Source of the DNA: Microbacterium sp. Root166
GTDB taxonomy: Bacteria > Actinomycetota > Actinomycetes > Actinomycetales > Microbacteriaceae
Length of the DNA: 64,000 nucleotides
Direction: 5' to 3'
Assembly (NCBI RefSeq): GCF_001427145.1
Contig: NZ_LMGL01000002.1
Location: 701,442-765,441 of the forward strand
Shown here: in pieces, positions 34,541 through 43,872 of the stretch
How the letters are laid out: each line of letters starts with the position of its first letter
Numbering within the stretch: position 1 is the first letter of the stretch
Program-made: the position numbers and the translations under genes
Notes under the pieces: generated by a model
Database searches by the model: none
The model's input: only the letters and a program-made list of their open reading frames with translations
What the model was told of the DNA's origin: nothing

Positions 34541-37285
34541 CTAGCGCGACATCCCGATGCCGGAGCCCGGCGCAACGAACGGTCCGGCCATCGTAGCCTC
34601 GTGCCGCGTTCGGGATGCACGCCGCAGTTCGGCGTCCGCCGCGCGGACGGCATCCTGCATCGTGAGTTCGGTGCCCCCTCGGAGCATGCTGGCGGCGACC
34701 TTCGCCTGCGCATTGCGGTCGGTCGAAGCGACCACGACGGCCTCGTTGTGTAGCCGGCCGCGGGTGAGGCCGACGTAGAGGCCGGCAGCATCCACGTCGG
34801 GTCCGACAAGCGAAGCGTCCACCGTTTCTCCCTGGATTCCGTGAACTGTGGACGCATAGGCGAGCTGCAGGTGATCGAGCGCGTAGTCCCGGGTGACCTT
34901 CCGCAGCTCGCCACTGTCGTAGACGGAGACGAGCACGATCGTCTGCTCGGAGATACTGTTCACCACCCAGAGCGCACGATTCTCGACACCGGCCTGTGTA
35001 TCGTTTCGACGGGTCTGGACGGTGTCTCCGACGAGGATGCGCTGCTCCCCCATCCCGACGGCCATAAGCGTGGGATCAAGCTCGCCTCGGTCTACGCGTT
35101 GATGCTGGATCGCATCGTTGATCGAGTTCGCCTCGCTGTTCGCCGCAGTGACGAGGGCGACGCGTCTGCCGCGCGCGTGCCAGGCGAAGTAGGCGTCGAC
35201 CATGTGTTCGCGTGCGGCATCGAGGTGGTCCACCCGGGCGATGTGCCCTTGCCGCGCCAGCTCGTCAGCCACCGCGGACGCGTGCTGAACGTCGCCGGGG
35301 TCTCGCATGCGGAGCGTGAGAGCGCCATACTCGGGATCCCGGAAGCGGTGAACCGTGTCGAGTTCAACGGCGGCCCCTGCGAGCCGAACGGCGGCCGCCA
35401 TGGCGCCGACGTGCCCGACGGGGAGCGCCTGGTGCGGGTCACCGACCATCGCTACCCCGACACCCTGCTCCTGGGCAAGCTCGGCGAGTGCGTTCGCGGT
35501 CTGCAGATCGAGCATCCCGGCTTCATCGACCACGATCCGGTCGTGCGGTCGCAACGGGTACGCGATCGGGCCCTTGTAGATGACCCCGGTGTCTGTGTCG
35601 ACGTCGCCGACGGAGAGTCGTCGCCACGAGTGCGCTCCCGCAGCGTCCGCGCCCCATCGGTACCCGTGATCGGCGAGCAGTGAGTGGATGCTGGTCGCCG
35701 GGGCGCCGACCTCGCGAGCAGCTACGGACGCGGCCTTTCGTGTGGGTGCGACCACGATCAGTCGACGACGCTGAGCTTTGAGAGCGCCGAACGCTATCCG
35801 CAGCATCGTGGTCTTGCCCGCACCTGCGGGACCGGTGACCGTGACGAGTCCGTGCGTGCCGGCGATGGCGGATGCCGCGGCCAACTGCGAGCCATCCAGG
35901 TTGTCGAACCCCTCCAGCGCGCCGACAACGCGGTGCAGTTCGTCTGCCACCAGCGACCGGCCCGGTGTGGCAAGGAGGTCGAGCCGCTGGGAGAGGACGA
36001 CCTTCGACCTCATGGTCTGCGTAGCCATGAGGTTCTTTACGTGCCCCGGCGCGTCGGGATCACCGCTCAGCCGCACGCACGCTCGGCAGGCTCGCCCCGC
36101 GATCGCTGCGATCAGCTCGACCAACTCGTCGCGCTGGCGAACCACGCCGGACCGCGAGAGCGCGCGGATGGCGCCGGCACGCAGGTCCAAGGCGCTGAAA
36201 CGTCCGCCCGAGGTGGTGGAGCGGGTGTCGGCGTCGACGACCGCCATCGCGGCGAGCAGGTCGACGTCGACCTCTTCGAGACGGATAGACCTGATCGCGA
36301 CCGCCGGGCGTTCATTGACGAGATCGGGACTAATCGCGGCGATCTCGTCACGAACCATCCCTTCCCAGGAGTCCTCGTCAAGATCGCTCGGCTTGTTCGG
36401 GCGAGATACCGCCCACGCCCGCCGGTCGATCTGACTCATCACCCCCGCGCTCGGGATGGCACCGTGGTGCGCCGCCGACCATTCGGCGACTATGCGTGCA
36501 CGGTTCGCTTCGATCTGCGCAGATCGGCGAGACAGCGGACGCACCGCAGCGGACAGCTCGGCGATTTCGCCGTCCGTATTGATCGTGTAGCCGTGACGGG
36601 CCAGCGCCGCGAGCCACTCCGGATCGGTGCGCGCAGCGAGTTCGCCCTCGGCGTTGATGACGGTGTGCAGCTTCATCGCGACGCGCGAGTCGAGATTCGA
36701 CCACCTCCCATCGGTGCCGAGCACCTTCACGTTGAGCCAGAGATGTCGATGGATGTGCGGGTCAAGTGCGCGAGACCGACGGTGCCGAAGCTCAACGACC
36801 TCGAGGCGTGTGATGTCCTCGCGGATGAGGCCGTTGTGGCCGCGGCGGACGTTGAGCTCCCGCTGCCACGTGAGGAGGATCCGGCTCCGGAGGCGGTCCT
36901 GCAGTGCTTCGAACTCTTCGGCGAGGTCGGGGTGGAGCAGCGCGGCGACGCTGTACGACTTCGGGTGATTGATGGTCCCGTCGAGCACGAGGTCGGCGTC
37001 GGGACTCAGCCGTGCGCGCCCCCGCTCCTCCCCCGTGACCGGGTCATGGCCGGTGAGCCACACGCGGAGACCTCCGGCGGTGAGTTCGTCGCTCGTGACG
37101 ACACCATCGGAGACGATGAAGCGAGCGACGCTTGAATCGGATGCTGCGCCATACCGGTCGAGCGCGTCCACACCGCTTCCGTGATGGAGGTGCGCGTCGC
37201 AGGTGCCCTCAAGCGCATAGGAGATCGCGTTCCGGACACCTCGGGAATCAACACCCCCCTTCCACCGCTCCAACCCGCCTCGCAT
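34541..37285 (-). CDS. MobF-family relaxase with C-terminal helicase domain
   Basis: 914 residues. N-terminal TrwC-type relaxase: DGTINHPKSYSVAALLHPD (102-120) and the three-His metal motif DPHIHRH (175-181). Then an SF1 helicase: Walker A GPAGAGKTT (485-493), Walker B IVVDEAG (584-590), GDPHQALPV, and a late VHGIQGETVD plus GLTRGR. It would nick and unwind one strand of the element for transfer. The N terminus is short; Y23 and Y45 are the only early Tyr, and the usual Tyr-rich N-terminal motif is not obvious. No coupling protein or channel gene is present. Confidence 0.87.
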   Translation of the reverse strand: MRGGLERWKGGVDSRGVRNAISYALEGTCDAHLHHGSGVDALDRYGAASDSSVARFIVSDGVVTSDELTAGGLRVWLTGHDPVTGEERGRARLSPDADLVLDGTINHPKSYSVAALLHPDLAEEFEALQDRLRSRILLTWQRELNVRRGHNGLIREDITRLEVVELRHRRSRALDPHIHRHLWLNVKVLGTDGRWSNLDSRVAMKLHTVINAEGELAARTDPEWLAALARHGYTINTDGEIAELSAAVRPLSRRSAQIEANRARIVAEWSAAHHGAIPSAGVMSQIDRRAWAVSRPNKPSDLDEDSWEGMVRDEIAAISPDLVNERPAVAIRSIRLEEVDVDLLAAMAVVDADTRSTTSGGRFSALDLRAGAIRALSRSGVVRQRDELVELIAAIAGRACRACVRLSGDPDAPGHVKNLMATQTMRSKVVLSQRLDLLATPGRSLVADELHRVVGALEGFDNLDGSQLAAASAIAGTHGLVTVTGPAGAGKTTMLRIAFGALKAQRRRLIVVAPTRKAASVAAREVGAPATSIHSLLADHGYRWGADAAGAHSWRRLSVGDVDTDTGVIYKGPIAYPLRPHDRIVVDEAGMLDLQTANALAELAQEQGVGVAMVGDPHQALPVGHVGAMAAAVRLAGAAVELDTVHRFRDPEYGALTLRMRDPGDVQHASAVADELARQGHIARVDHLDAAREHMVDAYFAWHARGRRVALVTAANSEANSINDAIQHQRVDRGELDPTLMAVGMGEQRILVGDTVQTRRNDTQAGVENRALWVVNSISEQTIVLVSVYDSGELRKVTRDYALDHLQLAYASTVHGIQGETVDASLVGPDVDAAGLYVGLTRGRLHNEAVVVASTDRNAQAKVAASMLRGGTELTMQDAVRAADAELRRASRTRHEATMAGPFVAPGSGIGMSR

Positions 37286-37469
37286 GGCGCCAGAGTACGA
37301 CGCGTTTTGCCGCTTATCCAGGTATTTTTGTGCGTTGCAGGTACGTGTAGCGAGATGGTGCCCAATGCCGTCGATCCGGCGAGCTCATCCACTGATGCCT
37401 GCGTGCATTGCTTTCGCCTCTGGAGGCACGGCATCGATCTCCGCGGGTCCCTGAGCTCGCACTGCTCGC

Positions 37470-40400
37470 ATGGTTTACGTTGAGCGCGTGGCAGTAGTGG
37501 AGCGATTCGTAGCGCAACGGGGTTATGTAGCAACCGACGACTTCACACCTAGCGGGGAAGCGACTACAGGCACGCCGTTCCTCCCGCTGTCCAGCCTCGT
37601 GGGTCGAACCGCGAGCCTTGTGCTTGGTGAACCGGGTGCGGGGAAGTCGACAGCGCTATCAGAACTTCGCGAGATGCTTGTCAATTCTTCGTCCGCCGTC
37701 GAGTTGGTGGACCTCCGCGATTTTGGATCGGACCAAGCCCTTTCAAACGCATTTGACAGGCTCACCGCGACGGTCGGGGCAGTCGCCCCGATCTTGCTCC
37801 TGGACAGCGTGGACGAAACTCGCCTTCTCATCCGGCACTTCGTTCGTTTCCTCGAGCAGCGGCTGAGACCCCTTATCGCGGCGGGCTGGCGAGTCATTGC
37901 TGTCTGTCGCACGGCAGAATCGGTCCGGGCACTCGATGCGCTGTTTGAGTCGTTAGAAGACAAGGCTGTCCACGTCCTGCTCCCGCTGAGGAGGAGCGAT
38001 GTCGAAACCATCGCGGAAGAGCGCGGGATCGACGGCGCCGACTTCATGGGTCAGGTAGAGCGGCGTCGACTCGAATCGCTGGCTGCGACTCCATACACTC
38101 TGAGCCTCTTGCTCACCATCTATGCGGCTGACGGCGGACTTCCCGGATCGCGCCAGTTGATATTCGAAAGGGCCCTGTCCTTGATGATGGCGGCAGACTC
38201 GATAGGGAACTACACGCCGCGCCAGGCCGAAGACGCGTCGCCTGCTCGGCAACGGGCGGCGCTGGCCAGACTTGCCGGCTACGCGACCTTCACCGACGCT
38301 GGCGACTTTGCTCTATACGAGGTGGGCCAACGTTCTGCCGGCACACAGACAGACCGGCTGGTCGGGACCACGACAGTCGACGGCGTCACAGTGGAAGTCA
38401 ACAATGATGACCTGCAACTCGCGCTTCGGACTCCGGTGTTTGCGCACTCTGGATCGACCGAGCGACAGTTCGCCCATCGTCGACTCCGCGACTTTCTCGC
38501 GGCCGAGCAGCTTGCTGGCGCATCGCTTTCTCACGCGCAGCTTAGATCGGTACTGCTCGTAGGTGATGGCGAGACAATTCCGCCTCAGATGGCCGACGTG
38601 GCAACGTGGCTGGTGGCGCTGAACCAGGATGCGTTCGCATGGCTCTTGGATGCTGACCCGTTGACACTGGTCCGGAACCGGATCACTCAGGACGACACGA
38701 CGATCGCACGAGGATTAGTCGCCCGATTGACCGAGCGCGCGGACGATTTTGACCGCGATATCTCTTGGCGGGATGATCTTTCCGGCCTGGAGTACGACGA
38801 GATGGAATCGGACTTTTCGCGATTCCTCACCCAAGACGAATCAACGCAGCGGGTGGCCCTGAGAATCTTGCGTGACTCGTACCGCGGGGGGCTCGAGGCA
38901 GATCTCCAGCGCACATTGGAGGATCGAAACCTCAGTGTCAACACACGGGTCCTCGCTGCGGATGTCGTGTCTACCCACAACATTGAAGGCGTGCTCCGAT
39001 CCCTTCGATGGGGGGCCGACGAGTTCTTTGAAGGCGACTCAAATTCGGAACTTCGGGGCAAGGTCCTAGATGCGCTTTGGCCCAGATACATCACTGCGGA
39101 GGAGTTGACGGAAGGGCTCGTTCGTGCGCCCGAGAGCTTCTTCGGCTCGTACTTCGTTTTCCTATCGACGCTCGCAAACGAGATGACGGAAGACCTCGCA
39201 CTCGCCGTCATCCGCCGTGCTTCGCCTGTGGTCGACGCTTCAGTGGCCGATGATGGCGGGCTGTCGGAAACGAACGAGTGGGAGCATGACGAGTTCGATC
39301 CCGACGACCTTCAAAGACTCGTGGACAGCGCGATTAGGGTGCTCGCCACACTCCCGGAACTCGAAGACGATGTCCGCACGCTCCTGGCACGCGCCGTCGC
39401 TCGACGACTGTCCGGAGATCGCTCGAAGCTGCCATTCGCCCGCGCGTCAATTCAACCGCGGGAGTTTCGCGCGCTTATCGAGCGTCTCGTCACGGTCTAC
39501 GACGGAGATCTGCCCGCATGGTACGGCTTGCTCACTGCGCGCGATGCCGATGGTGAACCGCTGATCACACGGTCTGACCTGGACTGGTTGGCCGAGAGCG
39601 CCGAGCGCGGCAGCGAGGACGAGCTTCGCGTGTGGACCGCTCTCATAGATCAACTGCTCGACGCGACGAGCGATGCGGATATGGCGTGGGCGTGGCACCA
39701 CAATCACGGACGACTATGGGCCGGGTTACGACACCGGTTCGATCCCGTCGACCTCGACTCCGACATCGCCAGAACTCAGCGAGAGCACTGGGAATTTGGT
39801 CAACGGTTCAATGACCGGCCCCCGGACCGAAGCCTGTCAGTAAGCGAGTACCTCGCAGCCTTCCGGAACGCGGCGACGCGGGTTCGCACGGCACCCCTGG
39901 GTTTCTGGCACCTGGTTCGTCTTCTGGGTCTCGACCTCGCGACGCGAAGGTATCAGTTCAGCTTTGAGGCTGACCTGCTTGACCTCGAGAACGTGGACCT
40001 TCTAGACGACAGCGATCGCACGTGCATCCTTGATCTGGCTCACGCCTACCTTGTCGCGATCACGTCGCCCGATCGCCCATTTCCCAAGCAGTTCAAGAAG
40101 GACCGGTTCCACCTCGGTATTCAGGCTTGCTACCAGGCGTTGTACACACTGCTCAAGCATGAGCCGCACCGACTCGACGATCTTGAGGACGCGGTCTGGG
40201 CTATCGCGAACATCGCGATCCTCGAAGCACAGACGACTTCGCGCGACTCGGCGACCACTGATTTTCGGCGCGCTCTCCTGGAGATGTCCGCCGCGAAGAA
40301 CCGGCCAAACCTTCGTCGCTCTATCCGGGCGTTCTTCGGCCGCGTCGGTCGCGGTACTTCCTCGGCAGCCGCGCTGCCCGCATTGACCACGCTCATCGAC

Positions 40401-41597
40401 TCGGACCTTCTATCGGCTTTGCGCCCCGCGGTCCTGGCAAGCGAGCGGCACCGCGACTCCCTTGCGGATCTACTTCTGCAAGTGGATCCCATCGATGGCC
40501 GCGAATGGATGCGGCGGCGCATCGGGAAGTCGATCAATGAACATGAGCTCGCGACTCTCATAGGTAGTCTTCTCACGTCGAACCCGTCGTTTGGGTACGA
40601 AGTTCTCCTGGAGTTCTGCGACCGAGCACCGACGCTTGTGCGCTCAGTGCTGCTGCTGGTCGGCTCGCATGAGCGATATGGCGGTGACCGCATTCGAGAA
40701 GTTTCGCCAGAGGACCGGGTAGCCTTCTACGTTCGACTCGCGGCACTATTTCCGGCAAGTGAGGATGACATTCCCACCGGTGTGCATTCGGTCACGCCGC
40801 GAGAGGATGTCGCGTACTGGCGGGCGGCGCTACTCGACAGCGTCGCATCCAGCGGAAGTAAAGCGGGCCTGGCCGCTCTGCTCCAAGCGGCGCGCGAACA
40901 CCCCGAGCTTGACCTTGCATACGCAGTCGCGACAGCGCGCGAGTCCTACCGCGTCAATGGCTGGATGCCTCTGTCCATAGGCGAGTTCACCACCATCCTT
41001 GCCGTTAGCAACTCCGTGCTCGCACGGAGCGCCAACGACGTACTCGCCGCCACAGTTGACGCGCTAGGCACGATTCAACACTGGCTTACTGATGAGACAC
41101 CGCAGTCGTTCGCGCTGTGGAACATCGCACCAAACTACAAGAGCCCGAAGGACGAGAACCGCTTGTCCGACTGGTACACGCATGCGCTGAGGGTCATCTT
41201 GGATCGTGGCGGCTTCATCGTTAATCGCGAGGTGGAAGTGCGTCGCGTCTCGGATCACGGAGTAGGGCACCGCCAAGACATTCGCGTCGAGGTCCGCGAT
41301 CCACACTCCGGCGACGTGTTCGTGGTGGTGATCGAAGTGAAGGGCATCTGGAACTCCGCAGTTCGAACGAGTCTCCTCGATCAACTGGCGGCGGACTACT
41401 TGGTGCGTGGTGGCCTGACCCACGGCATCTACCTGGTCGTCGACTTCGACCCATCTCAGATGACTCGGCAATCAAACGCCCGTCGCTCCATGCGCAACCG
41501 GCACGGCCTCAACGAACTGCTGCACCAGCAGGCGCAATCGCTCGAACCAGCACTTCGAATCACGCCGGTCGTGCATGATGCGAGTCTGCCGACCTAA
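37470..41597 (+). CDS. NACHT-type STAND NTPase with C-terminal PD-(D/E)XK-like nuclease domain, putative defence protein
   Basis: 1375 residues, no membrane helix. The NTPase comes first: Walker A GEPGAGKST (53-61), Walker B ILLLDSVDE (108-116), sensor VIAVCRTAE (142-150) and the helical ATPYTLSLLLTIY segment, a NACHT pattern. Residues ~250-1200 are helical and repeat-like, suited to sensing. Near the end D1270, E1289-V-K1291 and Q1305 (with Y1310) fit a PD-(D/E)XK nuclease core. Known Avs/bNACHT proteins usually have the effector at the N terminus; here it is at the C terminus. No ribosome site precedes ATG 37470; GTG at 37488 with TACGTT 6 nt upstream may be the real start. Confidence 0.78.
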   Translation: MVYVERVAVVERFVAQRGYVATDDFTPSGEATTGTPFLPLSSLVGRTASLVLGEPGAGKSTALSELREMLVNSSSAVELVDLRDFGSDQALSNAFDRLTATVGAVAPILLLDSVDETRLLIRHFVRFLEQRLRPLIAAGWRVIAVCRTAESVRALDALFESLEDKAVHVLLPLRRSDVETIAEERGIDGADFMGQVERRRLESLAATPYTLSLLLTIYAADGGLPGSRQLIFERALSLMMAADSIGNYTPRQAEDASPARQRAALARLAGYATFTDAGDFALYEVGQRSAGTQTDRLVGTTTVDGVTVEVNNDDLQLALRTPVFAHSGSTERQFAHRRLRDFLAAEQLAGASLSHAQLRSVLLVGDGETIPPQMADVATWLVALNQDAFAWLLDADPLTLVRNRITQDDTTIARGLVARLTERADDFDRDISWRDDLSGLEYDEMESDFSRFLTQDESTQRVALRILRDSYRGGLEADLQRTLEDRNLSVNTRVLAADVVSTHNIEGVLRSLRWGADEFFEGDSNSELRGKVLDALWPRYITAEELTEGLVRAPESFFGSYFVFLSTLANEMTEDLALAVIRRASPVVDASVADDGGLSETNEWEHDEFDPDDLQRLVDSAIRVLATLPELEDDVRTLLARAVARRLSGDRSKLPFARASIQPREFRALIERLVTVYDGDLPAWYGLLTARDADGEPLITRSDLDWLAESAERGSEDELRVWTALIDQLLDATSDADMAWAWHHNHGRLWAGLRHRFDPVDLDSDIARTQREHWEFGQRFNDRPPDRSLSVSEYLAAFRNAATRVRTAPLGFWHLVRLLGLDLATRRYQFSFEADLLDLENVDLLDDSDRTCILDLAHAYLVAITSPDRPFPKQFKKDRFHLGIQACYQALYTLLKHEPHRLDDLEDAVWAIANIAILEAQTTSRDSATTDFRRALLEMSAAKNRPNLRRSIRAFFGRVGRGTSSAAALPALTTLIDSDLLSALRPAVLASERHRDSLADLLLQVDPIDGREWMRRRIGKSINEHELATLIGSLLTSNPSFGYEVLLEFCDRAPTLVRSVLLLVGSHERYGGDRIREVSPEDRVAFYVRLAALFPASEDDIPTGVHSVTPREDVAYWRAALLDSVASSGSKAGLAALLQAAREHPELDLAYAVATARESYRVNGWMPLSIGEFTTILAVSNSVLARSANDVLAATVDALGTIQHWLTDETPQSFALWNIAPNYKSPKDENRLSDWYTHALRVILDRGGFIVNREVEVRRVSDHGVGHRQDIRVEVRDPHSGDVFVVVIEVKGIWNSAVRTSLLDQLAADYLVRGGLTHGIYLVVDFDPSQMTRQSNARRSMRNRHGLNELLHQQAQSLEPALRITPVVHDASLPT

Positions 41598-41945
41598 CCG
41601 CCCAGAACACCGATCGTCAATCCGCTGCGATTCTCAGTGGGGGCTTAGCAGGTAGCCACGACAGCGACAGCTGAGCGATGCTGCACGTGTGCGCCAATCG
41701 CGCAGGAGCGTTCCGCGCCTCGTCGATGGACTTGCCGGCAGGTCAGCGCGCCACGCGGATGACCGACAAGAGGCCCGTCACGACTCCGCTCAAGGTAGTG
41801 CCGATCGGGCGCCACTCGCGCAAGCAGGGGCTCCGATGCCTCCACAAACTGCAACTAGCCACAGTTATCCACAAGACACACCCGGGTCGATAGATTACCG
41901 GCACGCACACCGCACCTCGAGGCTACCCTGGCCCCGAGGTGAGCC
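41598..41945. other. 348-bp stretch without a gene, upstream of the integrase
   Basis: It contains an exact TTATCCACA (41865-41873, a DnaA-box sequence), a -10-like TAGATT (41891-41896) and GAGGTGA just before the integrase ATG. It is probably the integrase control region. Nothing else stands out. Confidence 0.4.
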
Positions 41946-43112
41946 ATGGGAAGCATCACGGCGTACGAGATTGAGGCTGGACGGCGCTACCGGGTTCGCT
42001 GGCGCAACGACCAGCAGAAGCAGGTCGAGAAGAAGGGCTTCCGCACCAAGAAGGACGCAGAGCTCTACCTCGCGCACAGCGAAGTCTCGCGTTCGAATGG
42101 CTCCTACACCGATCCCGGCGAGGCCCGCATCACGGTGGGCGCGCTCGGCGTCGAGTGGCTCCGCAACAAGGAGCACGCCCTCAAGGCATCGTCGTTCAGC
42201 TCGCTGAAGACGTCGTGGCGGGTCTACGTCCTCCCCCGCTGGGGCGACGTGCGTATCGGGGATATCCGTGCGTCCCATGTCGAGCAGTGGATTCGCGAGC
42301 TCTCAGAGGGCACGGCGACGACGAAGCGCACGAAGAGTGAGAAGGCCGGCGCCAACCCGCGTTCTGCGAGTGTCGTCTACCGTGCGCTAGGCGTGCTCGC
42401 GGGCATCCTGGACACCGCCGTGCGCGATGGCCGCATCCCGCGCAACGTCGCCCGCGGAGCTCAGAACCTGCCTCCGAAGCAGTCGCAGAAGCCGCGGCGA
42501 TACCTGACTCACGCCGAGGTGGTCCGCCTTGCCGAGTCGACGAACAACGACACCCACAAGACCCTCATCCTGCTGCTCTCTTACTGCGGGCTCCGCTGGA
42601 GCGAGGCGATCGGCATGCACGTCAGCGACATCATCTTCCCCAGACATCGGATCCAGGTGCAGCGCGCCGCTGTCGAAGTCGAGGGCAAGATCGTGCTCGG
42701 GACTCCGAAGAATTGGGAGCGCCGGCTCGTCCCCTTCCCCGCCTTCCTCGAAGATCCTCTCAAGCAACTCTGCCGCGGCAAGCGGGCCGACGACCTCGTC
42801 TTCACGGACCTTGAGGGCAAGCACCTGCGCCGGGCCAAGACGCAGTACGGCGTGAACTCGTGGTTCACGACCGCGCTCGATCTCGCCGACATCGAGCGGC
42901 TGACACCGCACGACCTGCGTCACACCGCGGCGAGCCTGGCGATCTCGTCCGGAGCGAACGTGAAGGCCGTGCAGCGGATGCTGGGTCACAAGTCGGCGGC
43001 GATGACACTCGATACCTACGCCGATCTGTTCGACGACGACCTTGCCGACGTCGCCGAGCGGATGAATCAGGGCGGGTTGAACGCCGATGTCGGCCGCCTC
43101 TGGGCGAGCTGA
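41946..43112 (+). CDS. int: Tyrosine recombinase (integrase)
   Basis: 388 residues. An N-terminal arm-binding-like segment (residues 5-48, RVRWRNDQQKQVEKKGFRTKKDAELYL), a SAM-like core-binding domain (~62-165) and the catalytic domain with R217 (GLRWSEA), K255, H322 and R325 (HDLRH), H348 (LGH) and nucleophile Y358 (TYADLF). All catalytic residues are present. It ends 230 bp from the ssrA junction, the usual place for an element's integrase. GAGGTGA lies before the ATG. Confidence 0.95.
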   Translation: MGSITAYEIEAGRRYRVRWRNDQQKQVEKKGFRTKKDAELYLAHSEVSRSNGSYTDPGEARITVGALGVEWLRNKEHALKASSFSSLKTSWRVYVLPRWGDVRIGDIRASHVEQWIRELSEGTATTKRTKSEKAGANPRSASVVYRALGVLAGILDTAVRDGRIPRNVARGAQNLPPKQSQKPRRYLTHAEVVRLAESTNNDTHKTLILLLSYCGLRWSEAIGMHVSDIIFPRHRIQVQRAAVEVEGKIVLGTPKNWERRLVPFPAFLEDPLKQLCRGKRADDLVFTDLEGKHLRRAKTQYGVNSWFTTALDLADIERLTPHDLRHTAASLAISSGANVKAVQRMLGHKSAAMTLDTYADLFDDDLADVAERMNQGGLNADVGRLWAS

Positions 43113-43230
43113 TCGCCATTCCGTCTCGCTGCCCTCGCTCTTCGACCGACTCGCGCTCGCTCGCTCGCTCGGACTAGAAACCGACAACTAGCGGCTTTCG
43201 GACACGCTTATCGACATGTATACCTCAAAA

Positions 43231-43254
43231 GTTTGTGGGCGATTTGTGGGCGAT
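43231..43254. repeat. Candidate integrase arm-type sites, right
   Basis: Two tandem copies of a TTTGTGGGCGAT-like motif, containing the same 18-mer GGGCGATTTGTGGGCGAT (43237-43254) found near the left end at 23632-23649. They lie about 90 bp inside attR. Confidence 0.68.
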
Positions 43255-43288
43255 GAGACTCTTGGTTGACTCCTCGACAACGAACGAA

Positions 43289-43326
43289 GGCCCCAAAACC
43301 CGCGTGATTACGCGGCTTTCGGGGCC
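43289..43326 (-). terminator. Hairpin after ssrA supplied by the element
   Basis: GGCCCC-AAAA-CCCGCG on one side pairs with CGCGG-CTTT-CGGGGCC, a 16-bp imperfect stem with a 6-nt loop, 19 bp beyond the ssrA 3' end. It resembles the hairpin next to attL in layout. The T run on the minus strand is weak, so termination strength is uncertain. Confidence 0.6.
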
Positions 43327-43344
43327 CTGTTCCGTGACAGCGGG

Positions 43345-43367
43345 TGGTGGAGATGGGGGGAATCGAA
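43345..43367. repeat. attR, 3' end of ssrA
   Basis: TGGTGGAGAT, six G and AATCGAA: the complement of the tmRNA T-arm, acceptor and CCA. The element therefore restores a complete tmRNA 3' end on this side. Confidence 0.87.
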
Positions 43368-43713
43368 CCCCCGTCCATCGCTGAGATACTGCGTCTTCTC
43401 CGGGCGCAGTCTGTGAAGACGTTCTACTCGGCTCCGACCTTTGTCACAGACACCTAAGTCGACAAGCCCAGCCTGGGAAGAGTCCCGCGTGACGTCCAGA
43501 CGCCGTCACGCAGCAAGTCCCCTAGATGACGCCAGGATCCGTAGCGGGAACACCTACGGTCTGACGGAACTCAGGCTCGCTTACGCAGCGAGGGCGAGTT
43601 CAGTGCGCTTGGTTTCGGCACTTATTGGTTTGCAGAGATCGTTTACGAGATAACCCTGCATCCTCGGCCCGCTTCTCGCAGATTCGCAGGCGATGTCGAA
43701 ACCGATCATCCCC
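43345..43713 (-). ncRNA. ssrA: Transfer-messenger RNA (tmRNA)
   Basis: 369 nt. The 5' GGGGATG pairs with 3' CATCTCC; GGTTTCGAC follows near the 5' end, and the T-arm GGGGGTTCGATTCCCCC and encoded CCA close the tRNA-like domain. The tag frame (43619 down to 43581) reads AETKRTELALAA followed by TAA; the hydrophobic ALAA end is the protease signal. It rescues stalled ribosomes with SmpB, whose gene lies 1.5 kb away. Its 3' end is the element's attachment site. Confidence 0.95.
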
Positions 43714-43872
43714 ATGAGCCTTCGTGCGAAGGGCCGCTGTCACGCTGTTGAGTTGCCATTACCGGATGCCGAAGCATCCGAGCACATCAGTCTATAACGT
43801 CTCGGCGACACGGACCATTCCGCGGTGTGCTGAACCGTAGAGTGAAGCTCCCTCGTAACTTCAGGAGCCCGC

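Larger units (their letters stand above)
23487..43367. mobile_element. Integrative mobilizable element inserted in ssrA (about 19.9 kb)
   Basis: Bounded by near-identical 23-24 bp repeats matching the 3' end of tmRNA, with ssrA intact on the right. It carries a tyrosine integrase beside ssrA, an excisionase-like gene near the left end, paired integrase arm-type repeats at both ends, and a MobF relaxase-helicase. I see no VirB/TraG or FtsK-type transfer gene and no plasmid replication gene, so it would need a helper to move. Cargo: ECF sigma factor, small membrane proteins and lipoproteins, and a NACHT-nuclease protein. Stretches such as 38-41 kb look visibly less GC-rich than the chromosome. 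Confidence 0.87.

Noticed and set aside
41865..41873. Exact DnaA-box sequence before the integrase
   Set aside because: A single box with no replication gene or AT-rich region nearby; a similar TTATCCACA also occurs upstream of tadA near 62477. Not an origin.
23487..43367. Prophage
   Set aside because: No capsid, terminase, tail, lysis or phage replication genes; a relaxase is present instead.
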